Assembly (NCBI GenBank): GCA_963205005.1
Contig: CAUJHW010000058.1
Span: 1 to 64,000, forward strand
Length of the DNA stretch: 64,000 bases
Direction: 5' to 3'
DNA from: Pseudomonadota bacterium
Lineage (GTDB): Bacteria; Pseudomonadota; Alphaproteobacteria; Caulobacterales; Caulobacteraceae
Positions 57,510 through 64,000 of the stretch are shown here, piece by piece (positions within the stretch are counted from its first letter, which is position 1; the number at the start of each line of letters is the position of its first letter). The notes under the pieces are model-generated. The model did not search any database and was not told the DNA's origin. It was given only the letters and a program-made list of their open reading frames with translations. The position numbers and the translations under genes are program-made.

Positions 57510-58553
57510 CTATGCGGAACGCCTCTCCTGTTCACGCTTGTTGAGACAGACATGATCGGGCTCGGACCATCGCCGGATGTCGCGCTTCCAGCGCTCGGGA
57601 TGAGCGCGCCTGGCAGCTTCGTAGACGTCGCGACGACGAGCGAGGATGGCCTTGCTCTGGCCGTTGTGACGCTGTTTCGGGGTGACGAAGCCGATCCCGC
57701 GATGGCGATGCGAGCCGTTGTACCAGTCGATGAACTTCAGCGCCCAGGCGCGAGCCTGATCAAGATCGGTGAAGCCGACGCTGGGCCAGGCCGGCATGTA
57801 CTTCAGCGTACGGAACCAGGACTCGATGAAGGCGTTGTCGTCGCTGACGCCGGGCCGGCTGTAGCTGGGCTCGATGCCCAGTTCCCGCAGCTTCGCGCGC
57901 AAGGTCAGCGAACGCTGAGGCGCGCCGTTGTCGGCGTGCAGGATCACGGGCTTGCCTCGCAGATGCTCGCGCCAGCGGGCCCGTTCGATCAGTTCGGCGG
58001 CCAGCTCACCGTTCTCGGCGGCGTGCACCTCCCAGGCGACGATCTTTCGGCTGTACAGGTCGATGACGGCGTACAGATAAAAGAACAGGCCCCTCACTTG
58101 GCTGGGCAGGTACGTGACATCCCAACACCAAATTTCATTGGGCCGGCGAGCGACGTGCATCGGCGCCGGCTTGCGGCAGCGCTGTCGTTGCCGACCCCGG
58201 TGCTGTTGCGCATCGTGAGCGTGCAGCAGTCGGTAGAAGGTCGATTCGCTGGCCAGGTAGCAGCCTTCATCAGCCAGAATCGGCACGATCTGCGTCGGCG
58301 GCATGTCCGCGAAGCGCGGCTGCAGGCAGGTGTCCAGCACCGCGCGTTGCTCCTGGGCACTGAGCTTGTTGGCCGGCACCGGCCGCTTTGCCTGCGGCCG
58401 GCCATCGGCGGGCACTTGCTCGCCGTCGCTCCAGCGCTGCCAGGTGCGCAGCGAGATACCCAGTTCCTCACAGGCCGGCTTCAGCCGGGCGCCACTGGCC
58501 TGCGCCGCCCGCACCAGCGCGACGAGTTCCTGGCGTTGCGGCAACGCTGTCAT
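57510..58553 (-). CDS. IS3 transposase OrfB (DDE integrase)
   Basis: A 347-residue protein; ATG 58553 gives an ATGA overlap with orfA, GTG 58574 is an alternative. The catalytic triad is in IWCWDVTYLP (Asp), ILHADNGAPQ (Asp) and DNAFIESWFRTLK (Glu), typical of IS3 integrases of the rve type. ERAHPERWKRDIR-like end here reads AHPERWKRDIRRW. With OrfA it moves the element. Confidence 0.9.
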   Translation of the reverse strand: MTALPQRQELVALVRAAQASGARLKPACEELGISLRTWQRWSDGEQVPADGRPQAKRPVPANKLSAQEQRAVLDTCLQPRFADMPPTQIVPILADEGCYLASESTFYRLLHAHDAQQHRGRQRQRCRKPAPMHVARRPNEIWCWDVTYLPSQVRGLFFYLYAVIDLYSRKIVAWEVHAAENGELAAELIERARWREHLRGKPVILHADNGAPQRSLTLRAKLRELGIEPSYSRPGVSDDNAFIESWFRTLKYMPAWPSVGFTDLDQARAWALKFIDWYNGSHRHRGIGFVTPKQRHNGQSKAILARRRDVYEAARRAHPERWKRDIRRWSEPDHVCLNKREQERRSA

Positions 58554-59041
58554 GCGTCCTCGCCTTTGTTCCACAACGCCTCGAGCTTTCGGCTGAGCAC
58601 CAGCAGCGCCGCCGTCTCCGCCAGCGCCTTCTCCTTGCGTCGCAGTTCCTTCTCCAGCCCTCGGCTGCGCCGTCGCTCCTCGGCCAGCGCCGTCGCGCTG
58701 ACTCGCTCGGTGCCACCGGCGTTAGCCTGCAGGCAAGCCTCGCGCCAGCGCTCGATCTGCTCGACGTACAGGCCTTTGCGCCGGCAGTACTCGGCCAGTT
58801 CTGCTTCGGCCAGCCCCATCGTCTCGACCACTACCGCGAACTTGTCCTGCGCACTCCAATCCTCGGCATTGCTGCCGTCTCCCGGCACCGCTCGCCCCGT
58901 TGCCCGGGCCTGGTTGCGCCAGCCGTACAGCGTCGGCTCGCTGATCCCCGTGCGCCTGGACACCTCCGCTGTCGGCAGGTTCTGCGGTGGGCTCATCAGC
59001 CCCAGCGCGTGCTCCTTCTTCTCTTTCGTATACCTCGACAT
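58550..59041 (-). CDS. IS3 transposase OrfA (HTH subunit)
   Basis: A 163-residue protein from ATG 59041 with an AGGAAAG site. TAEVSRRTGISEPTLYGWRN is the DNA-binding helix-turn-helix of IS3 OrfA, and QDKFAVVVETMGLAEAELAE with a coiled C-terminus follows. It binds the inverted repeats. Confidence 0.88.
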   Translation of the reverse strand: MSRYTKEKKEHALGLMSPPQNLPTAEVSRRTGISEPTLYGWRNQARATGRAVPGDGSNAEDWSAQDKFAVVVETMGLAEAELAEYCRRKGLYVEQIERWREACLQANAGGTERVSATALAEERRRSRGLEKELRRKEKALAETAALLVLSRKLEALWNKGEDA

Positions 59042-59126
59042 CCTGACTTTCCTAACTGCCCCTCGATTCAAGAATTCTGGCATCGGTCGACATGCCAACT
59101 ATCTTGACAGAGGGGGTTTAGATCAA

Positions 59127-59144
59127 AGTCAACACAGCGTGTAA
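59127..59144 (-). promoter_or_regulatory. displaced cro -35 (TTGACT) with operator
   Basis: Minus strand TTACACGCTGTGTTGACT spans 59144-59127: operator motif TTACAC-GCTG-TGTT followed by -35 TTGACT. Before the IS insertion this -35 stood 17 bp from the TGTAAT -10 now at 57451-57456. It remains next to cI and may still act on the cI promoter. Confidence 0.75.
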
Positions 59145-59177
59145 CAGAGGGACTCACATTCTGTTTATGCTCGCTAG

Positions 59178-59891
59178 ATGGATCGACCTGTCGACATCGC
59201 TCTGTTCGTGATGAGGGCTCGCGGCTGGAATCAGACCCAGCTCGCCGAGAAGGTCGGCGCGTCGTCGTCCGATGTCACAAACTGGAAAAGTCGCGACCTA
59301 CCAACGTGGCGTCACGGAAAGATCGCGGACGCGCTCGGTATCACCATTGACCAGTTGACGGGTCGACAGCCACTACCCGAAGACCTGACCAAGACCGCTT
59401 CCTCCCCCGTGAAAACCCACCCAGAGGGGAAACCCGAGGGGACAGGAGGCTCGGGCCGGCCGAAGATCGACGACGAACTGGAGGACGCGGAAGCGCCACC
59501 CGATGGCGGGTGGTCGCCTGTCGTTGGGGACGTGCTGGGCGGGCCAGACGGGTTCTTCGATGAGTACGGATACCCGCCCGGTCACGGCGACGGGCGGGTG
59601 CCGAATGCATCCAGGGACAAGAGCGCCTACGCGCGGCGGGTGCGGGGTGACTCGATGGCCCCGAAGTTCAGCTCGGGCGATCGCATCCTCGTCGTGCCCG
59701 GCGTCGAGGCGCAGCCCGGAGACACCGTCGTCGTCCGCCTGAAAGATCAGCGCAAGGCCCTGAAAAAGCTGCTCTACATCCGCGACGGCGAGGCCGCTTT
59801 CGGGTCACTGAACCCCGGGTACCCGGGGCTGACCGAGTCGCTGGACAAGATCGAATCAATCCACAAAGTCGCGGCGATCTATCCGCGGTGA
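59178..59891 (+). CDS. cI: CI-like phage repressor with S24 peptidase domain
   Basis: A 237-residue protein. The N-terminal HTH is RARGWNQTQLAEKVGASSSD with VTNWKSRDLPTWRHGKIADA. Residues 65-145 are a flexible Gly/Pro linker. The C-terminal LexA-type domain has S159 (RGDSMAPKFSSGD) and K196 (RKALKKLLY), spaced 37 apart as in LexA. It should hold the prophage silent and cleave itself on RecA activation. No ribosome site precedes ATG 59178, so a leaderless messenger, as in lambda cI, is possible. Confidence 0.9.
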   Translation: MDRPVDIALFVMRARGWNQTQLAEKVGASSSDVTNWKSRDLPTWRHGKIADALGITIDQLTGRQPLPEDLTKTASSPVKTHPEGKPEGTGGSGRPKIDDELEDAEAPPDGGWSPVVGDVLGGPDGFFDEYGYPPGHGDGRVPNASRDKSAYARRVRGDSMAPKFSSGDRILVVPGVEAQPGDTVVVRLKDQRKALKKLLYIRDGEAAFGSLNPGYPGLTESLDKIESIHKVAAIYPR

Positions 59892-59979
59892 CGGGCGCAA
59901 CCAGGCCCGCGACAACCTCTGTGACAGTTGCAGGATTGTGTGACGGGTGGGCGCCGGGGACAGGGTTCTAGGAGAGGTA

Positions 59980-60333
59980 ATGGCCATCAGCGATGCAGAC
60001 TTCGAGCGTGTACTCAAGATCGCAAGATCGGCGGCGAAAGAAGCGCCGTATTCGAGCACCGTTCAGGTGGCCATCATTCAGATGATCACTGAAGTCTTGA
60101 CAAGCCTCCAGGGCGTAGGCGTGTCGATCCTGGCATCGCAGATCGCTCTGGCTGAGAGCATCAAGGGAGTCGGCGCGAGTGCCGATAATCCGGTCGGAGA
60201 GTTACGCAGTGCCGCCGATGCCATGGCCGAATCTCATGGGCTGTTCGCTAAAGCGGCCGACCGGCTTCATCAGATCGCGCTCGTCTTGGCGAGCGCAGAG
60301 CAACCCGACGGGGAGGCGCCGATACGTGACTAA
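59980..60333 (+). CDS. hypothetical protein (117 aa)
   Basis: ATG 59980 after AGGAGAGG. Helical (DFERVLKIARSAAKEAPYSS; AAKAADRLHQIALVLASAEQ-like part here AKAADRLHQIALVLASAEQP). Downstream of the CI gene, so probably expressed in the lysogen. No family. Confidence 0.72.
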   Translation: MAISDADFERVLKIARSAAKEAPYSSTVQVAIIQMITEVLTSLQGVGVSILASQIALAESIKGVGASADNPVGELRSAADAMAESHGLFAKAADRLHQIALVLASAEQPDGEAPIRD

Positions 60334-60433
60334 CTCGGTGACGGAGTTGTATCCACGACTGGCGCGCCTTGAGCAACCGCGTACGCCCGAACGACGAGTT
60401 GACCGACACGGTGGAGGAGGTGATGATGGCGGC

Positions 60434-60820
60434 ATGGAAACGCGCCTGACAGAACTCGAAAAAGCCATCATCCGGCTCGATGCCCGAGGCGACCGCATGG
60501 AAGACCGCTTTACGAGGGTCGAGGAACGTCTGTCGGCGGTCGACGCTGACATCAAGGATCTACGCACCAAGGTCGGCGACGTCAAGACCGTGGTCGACAA
60601 GCTTGACTCCAAGCTCGACGTGGCCTCGATCCGCGCAGACGTAAAGTCGGCAAATGCCGAGATTTACAAGTGGATTGCAACGCTGGCCATCGTCGCAACG
60701 GCCGCACTCGCCTATCAGGGCTGGCAGAGGCTTGCTCAGACTACGACCGTGGCACCGCCAGCCGCGGCCACTACGCCTGCCGAAGCGCCGAGGCAGTCAA
60801 CTCCACCCGCCACCAGCTGA
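60434..60820 (+). CDS. coiled-coil protein with one membrane helix (128 aa)
   Basis: ATG 60434, with GGAGGAGG about 15 bases upstream. A charged coiled coil (ETRLTELEKAIIRLDARGDR; DIKDLRTKVGDVKTVVDKLD) precedes one hydrophobic helix (YKWIATLAIVATAALAYQGW) and a Pro/Thr-rich tail. It resembles small prophage membrane proteins of unknown role, possibly exclusion. Confidence 0.7.
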   Translation: METRLTELEKAIIRLDARGDRMEDRFTRVEERLSAVDADIKDLRTKVGDVKTVVDKLDSKLDVASIRADVKSANAEIYKWIATLAIVATAALAYQGWQRLAQTTTVAPPAAATTPAEAPRQSTPPATS

Positions 60821-60885
60821 CCGGGCCAACCCCGATACCCCGCCCTCGCCCGCCGGGCTACGATCCCTGCACAGCCAGGGAGGGG

Positions 60886-62619
60886 ATGATGAGAACGACG
60901 GGGATCGCGGTTGCGGTGGTGCTGTTGGCCGGGTGCGGAGGTGGCGGAGGATCGGATTCGGCGGTGTCGGCGAATCCGCAGGCCTGCGGGTCGCCGGTTC
61001 AGTCGCTGCTCAACGGCACCTCGCTCGCAGCCGCCGAGAGCGTCTGGCGCTGCCAGAACAGTTCCGGTACCTCCTACGACTTCGTGGCGTTCAAGGACGG
61101 CACCGGCAGATCATCAGCCGTCGGGAACTTCACGTGGTCCGAACAGTCATGCGGTGTCGTGGCGGTTACGGGTCGAGAACCGCAGACCCTGGACAACATC
61201 CGCGTGCAGGACGCGAACAACGTGAACTTCCGTGTCACGTTTGCCAGCGGCGGCGCGACTCGTGTCTTCTGCAGCACGCCCAACGTGCCAGACTTCATCG
61301 AGGGAGGTAGCACTTGGGTCACAGATTCGGTGCGGCAACGCACTGTCGTGATCGGTGGCGTGACTTCGTTTGGACGCGAAAGAATTGGGATCAAGGCGAC
61401 TTGGGTACGGGAGGCCGGGGTATGGACCAATGCAAGAACGGCGATTGTGCCCCCAACCCTCCCGGTGGCAGCCCTTACATCGACACCGGAAGGCCTTCCG
61501 CTTCTCGTGTCCGCCTCCATAGACGGCCCTATAGCCCTATGGCGACTAGACGGCTCCGGATGGACCAGCTTGCCTGGCGCGAATCCTCCGCCGCAGCGCG
61601 GGTATCACAAGGTGTCGTTCGACACCGACAGAAAGCGCCTGGTGCTATTCGGCGGATCTCCCGGTGGATCCGGGGTCAGCGTTTTCGACACCTGGGAGTG
61701 GGATGGCGAACGCTGGACCGCATTCCCCTTTTCCGATTCTCCATGCATCGAGGGCAGGCCCGGGACGCCGCCGACGCCGTGCGTGGTCTACAGTGGTAGC
61801 GACATGAGGTACGACTCCGCTGCCAAGCTCACCGTCCTTACCGGGTACAACGCATCATCCAAGACCGTCTACTGGACGTGGGATGGCAAGGATTGGGCGC
61901 CAACGGCATCACGGCCACCCACCCCGAGCCCGGCGCCAGAGCCGCCCCCTGCTCCGGATCCCACCCCCACGCCGCCCGCACCGCAACCGCCTGCAGTCAC
62001 TGACGACACCGTCGACGCAGGCCTCATCGGGGCTGTCCTCTACCAGGGCATTTCCGAGGATCCGGCGAAGTCCGGCAACCCCTACACCCACGCCCACACA
62101 TTGGCCTCCGCTGACGGCCAGGCCAGTATCCTGCTCGGTAGCTATGGGCGCTATGAGATGGGCGCCAACCGCCTGGGCGACGGCTTTCCGAGCGCCTTCG
62201 GGGTCGGGATCTACGACGACACCCGTGTCAAAGCGATCATTGCCGACGGCGTCATCGCCGGCGTGGAGGCCAACGGGGAGTCGTACGCGGGCTCACGGGT
62301 CAACATCGCCAGCGGGCGATTGCCGCTCAACACTACGGTCGGGACTTGGTCCCGTGACGGCTACACGGTCAAACTTGTCTTGACCACTATGGCCGAGCGA
62401 CCCGACGTGATGCGCGTCTGCTGGGACGTTTACCTTCCGCCGCCTCAGCCGATCATCGGGCCGCCCGGCTATGTCGCTCCGCCGCATCTGGTGAGGACCG
62501 AGCCGTTCAAGCGGCTGATGTGCGGTCTCTATGGGCGCTACGTCTGGTCGGGGAACATCGGTGGCTACGTGATCGATGAGCGCGATGGGGTGCACTACAC
62601 GATGACGGGGTACTGGTGA
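60886..62619 (+). CDS. Kelch-like lipoprotein, probable lysogenic conversion gene
   Basis: A 577-residue protein with a type II signal (TGIAVAVVLLAGC) and Cys at about 17. Two Kelch-like beta-propeller blades are visible (YHKVSFDTDRKRLVLFGGSP with VFDTWEWDGERWTAF; and YDSAAKLTVLTGYN... VYWTWDGKDWAP). A Pro-rich hinge (PTPSPAPEPPPAPDPTPTPP) near 350 leads to an unknown C-terminal domain of 200 residues. It would sit in the outer membrane. A host-like moron between cI and OL. Confidence 0.75.
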   Translation: MMRTTGIAVAVVLLAGCGGGGGSDSAVSANPQACGSPVQSLLNGTSLAAAESVWRCQNSSGTSYDFVAFKDGTGRSSAVGNFTWSEQSCGVVAVTGREPQTLDNIRVQDANNVNFRVTFASGGATRVFCSTPNVPDFIEGGSTWVTDSVRQRTVVIGGVTSFGRERIGIKATWVREAGVWTNARTAIVPPTLPVAALTSTPEGLPLLVSASIDGPIALWRLDGSGWTSLPGANPPPQRGYHKVSFDTDRKRLVLFGGSPGGSGVSVFDTWEWDGERWTAFPFSDSPCIEGRPGTPPTPCVVYSGSDMRYDSAAKLTVLTGYNASSKTVYWTWDGKDWAPTASRPPTPSPAPEPPPAPDPTPTPPAPQPPAVTDDTVDAGLIGAVLYQGISEDPAKSGNPYTHAHTLASADGQASILLGSYGRYEMGANRLGDGFPSAFGVGIYDDTRVKAIIADGVIAGVEANGESYAGSRVNIASGRLPLNTTVGTWSRDGYTVKLVLTTMAERPDVMRVCWDVYLPPPQPIIGPPGYVAPPHLVRTEPFKRLMCGLYGRYVWSGNIGGYVIDERDGVHYTMTGYW

Positions 62620-62669
62620 GGCGGATGTTCGGAGCCGAGTCGACGCCCTGACACTGCCTTGGCCTTTGT

Positions 62670-63614
62670 ATGGACTTCATGCTGTCGCTGCTCGTCGTCG
62701 GCTTCATCGTCTACGTCGTCGCCAGCACTTGGTCGCGGTCGAAGCAACGCGCGGCGGAGCCCGAAAAGGTCGAACCAACGCCAGCGGCCGAGACGCCGAG
62801 TCCCGCCCTCCTGAAGTGGCGGGAGACGCTGGCCGAAGCGCAACGACGCACCGATAGCGCAAACGCCCTAATCCACGCTCCGCGTCCAACAGGCCAGGCC
62901 TTGTTGGACCGCCTTGCCGAATGCCGGCAGGCCGTCGACGACCTCGATGCGTGGCTCGCGGACAAGCCTGGGATACGATTCGACAACGCAGCCGAGCTGC
63001 TGATCAATCTCACGGCATCGGAACTGAAGGTCGGCCACGGGAAGGTCTACGCCCAGCCCGATCACACGCTCGTTGCGATAGTCGATACCGAGACAACCGG
63101 CCTGGCGGAGGAGGACGAGCCAATCAGCTTCGGCGGCATCCTGATAGAGGTTAGGACGAAAAACGGCCATCTAGTCACTCACCATCTGTCCTACGAAGGC
63201 TACCGAGAGCCGCGGGTGCCGATCCATCCGAAGGCGCAGCAGGTACACGGCAAGAGCATCGAAGACCTTCGCGGCCAGCGCTTCGATTGGCAGGCCATCG
63301 CGCGAATCCTCCTGCAGGCTGACGTCGTCATTGCCCACAACGCAGCGTTCGATCGGCGGATGCTGGCTCGGCTGGCTCCGCAGATTTCCGGCATGAACTG
63401 GGCATGCTCCATCCGGTCGGTTCGCTGGAGGACGGGAGGTCGCCAGTCCCTGGACGCGCTCTGCGAGCATTTCGGTATCAAGCGGCCGCAACCGCACTCG
63501 GCGCTCGCCGACTGCTGGGCACTTGAACGCCTTCTCCTAACGACCATCGACAGCGACACGCGCTCGTCCGCCTTCCTGCGGCAAGCGATCACGCGCCCCT
63601 GGGTCGGCGACTGA
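62670..63614 (+). CDS. membrane-anchored DEDDh 3'-5' exonuclease (DnaQ-like)
   Basis: A 314-residue protein. Residues 3-20 (FMLSLLVVGFIVYVVAST) are a membrane anchor. Then comes a helical linker to about 120 and a DnaQ-type domain: IVDTETTGLAEEDEPISFGG (D139, E141), IAHNAAFDRRMLARL (D228) and HSALADCWALE (H276, D281). All five DEDDh residues are present. The enzyme should degrade single-stranded DNA or RNA from the inner membrane face. Possibly a superinfection barrier; this is inference. Confidence 0.83.
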   Translation: MDFMLSLLVVGFIVYVVASTWSRSKQRAAEPEKVEPTPAAETPSPALLKWRETLAEAQRRTDSANALIHAPRPTGQALLDRLAECRQAVDDLDAWLADKPGIRFDNAAELLINLTASELKVGHGKVYAQPDHTLVAIVDTETTGLAEEDEPISFGGILIEVRTKNGHLVTHHLSYEGYREPRVPIHPKAQQVHGKSIEDLRGQRFDWQAIARILLQADVVIAHNAAFDRRMLARLAPQISGMNWACSIRSVRWRTGGRQSLDALCEHFGIKRPQPHSALADCWALERLLLTTIDSDTRSSAFLRQAITRPWVGD

Positions 63615-63622
63615 CGCCCCGC

Positions 63623-63638
63623 GCCCGCCGGGGCGGGC
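63623..63638 (+). terminator. hairpin after the exonuclease gene
   Basis: GCCCGC CGGG GCGGGC, a perfect 6-bp stem and 4-base loop, followed by TCTTCATT. Weak T-tract. It ends the cI-side operon before the OL region. Confidence 0.6.
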
Positions 63639-63683
63639 TCTTCATTGAACTAGGGTTATCCCCAGGCCAATTTACACCTTCGA

Positions 63684-63727
63684 ATTACACATCTTGTTGA
63701 CTTCAAGATAAACATGATGTGTAATAT
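63684..63727 (+). promoter_or_regulatory. OL/pL: early left promoter with two inverted operators
   Basis: -35 TTGACT (63697-63702), 17-bp spacer, -10 TGTAAT (63720-63725). Operator TTACACATCTTGTT lies at 63685-63698 and an inverted copy (TTACACATCATGTT) at 63711-63724, covering both promoter boxes. Two further matches lie beside cro and cI. A likely target of CI and Cro. Confidence 0.82.
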
Positions 63728-63780
63728 CCCAACTGGCTTTCACCGAGGGCCGCGCCCCGCGGTGGGGCTGGGAGGGAGAG

Positions 63781-64000
63781 ATGGGCGAGAAGGGCGAGGC
63801 GAGGATCTACCTGATCCTCCAGTTCCAGAAGCTGATCGGCGGCGAGTACAGCGCCACCACCACTGCGGTCGCCGCGACCAGTAGCGATCAGGCCGAGGCG
63901 ATCTTCCTGCGCGCCATCGAGCCTAGCCCGGAGCGGCAGCGCGACACCTTCGTGATGACCGACGCCGCGGTGCGGGACGCTGCCAATCATGGCGGCGAAG
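63781..64000 (+). CDS. first gene of left operon (partial at window end)
   Basis: ATG 63781 after GGGAGGGAGAG. The 73 visible codons begin MGEKGEARIYLILQFQKLIG and continue with TSSDQAEAIFLRAIEPSPER without a stop. It follows OL/pL, so it starts the early left operon. In a circular map this operon would continue into base 1 after some missing sequence. Unknown function. Confidence 0.72.
   Translation, partial: MGEKGEARIYLILQFQKLIGGEYSATTTAVAATSSDQAEAIFLRAIEPSPERQRDTFVMTDAAVRDAANHGGE

Larger units (their letters stand above)
57467..59115 (-). mobile_element. IS3-family insertion sequence in the cI-cro intergenic region
   Basis: About 1.65 kb with overlapping orfA and orfB. Near-terminal inverted repeats are TGTCAAGATAGATGGCGTGT (from 57475) and TGTCAAGATAGTTGGCATGT (complement, from 59109), differing at two bases. 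GTTT flanks both sides (57463-57466 and 59116-59119), a 4-bp target duplication. Removing the element and one GTTT joins two halves that align with the OL/pL region. Confidence 0.87.

Noticed and set aside
57475..59109. IS3 ends placed at the TGTCAAG repeats
   Set aside because: No target duplication is found there; GTTT outside 57467 and 59115 gives both a duplication and a rebuilt promoter.
57486..59144. 552-codon plus-strand frame
   Set aside because: It is antisense to the IS3 transposase genes, whose catalytic motifs are clear on the minus strand.
63703..63990. 95-codon minus-strand frame
   Set aside because: Antisense to the gene that starts at 63781 behind a strong ribosome site and pL.

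Overview
The window holds most of a lambda-like temperate siphophage genome. No chromosomal housekeeping gene is visible. The host is probably a GC-rich Gram-negative proteobacterium. A spanin pair and a signal-anchored endolysin show a Gram-negative envelope. The attachment core is a tRNA-Ser 3' end, and a PEP-CTERM-like signal hints at a betaproteobacterium. The genus cannot be fixed from the sequence.

Layout. (1) Positions 1-14108, plus strand: the early left (recombination/integration) operon. It starts inside a repeat protein and runs through NinB, a small HNH-like protein, an ERF annealing protein, a YqaJ exonuclease and about 20 small genes linked by ATGA/GTGA overlaps, then a HAD phosphatase, an excisionase-like protein and a tyrosine integrase. 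(2) 14139-14184: att core, identical in form to the 3' end of a tRNA-Ser. (3) 14577-17660, plus strand: a tRNA-like gene and an accessory operon with its own promoter, including an AcrVA2-family protein. (4) 17657-47438, minus strand: late genes, read from high to low coordinates as small regulators, terminase, portal, capsid, connectors, tail chaperone with a -1 frameshift, tape measure, tail tip, tail-spike proteins, holin-like proteins, endolysin, Rz/Rz1. (5) 47435-57444, minus strand: a nin-like set (RusA, zinc proteins), lambda P-like and O-like replication genes and a Cro/YdaS-like regulator. (6) 59178-63614, plus strand: CI repressor, two small proteins, a lipoprotein and a membrane-anchored DnaQ-like exonuclease, then OL/pL and the first left-operon gene, cut by the window edge.

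The order int-xis-exo/erf ... OL-cI-cro-O-P-nin-late genes-lysis-att is the circular lambda map with att lying inside the window. The simplest reading is one phage genome cut within its left operon (free phage, episome or circular contig). Two related prophages in tandem at one tRNA gene are the alternative.

The genome carries transposon damage. An IS3-family element (57467-59115, target duplication GTTT) sits between the -35 and -10 of the cro promoter. Removing it on paper restores a near copy of the OL/pL region. A TnpB-only element splits a small gene near 55 kb, and an IS605-like end abuts a truncated DNA methyltransferase at 9.85 kb. These suggest a long-resident, possibly locked prophage. 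Other notable items are an initiator-type tRNA, a replication initiator carrying an inserted NucS-like nuclease domain, a 31-residue reading frame that is little more than a PEP-CTERM sorting signal, and the AcrVA2-like operon.
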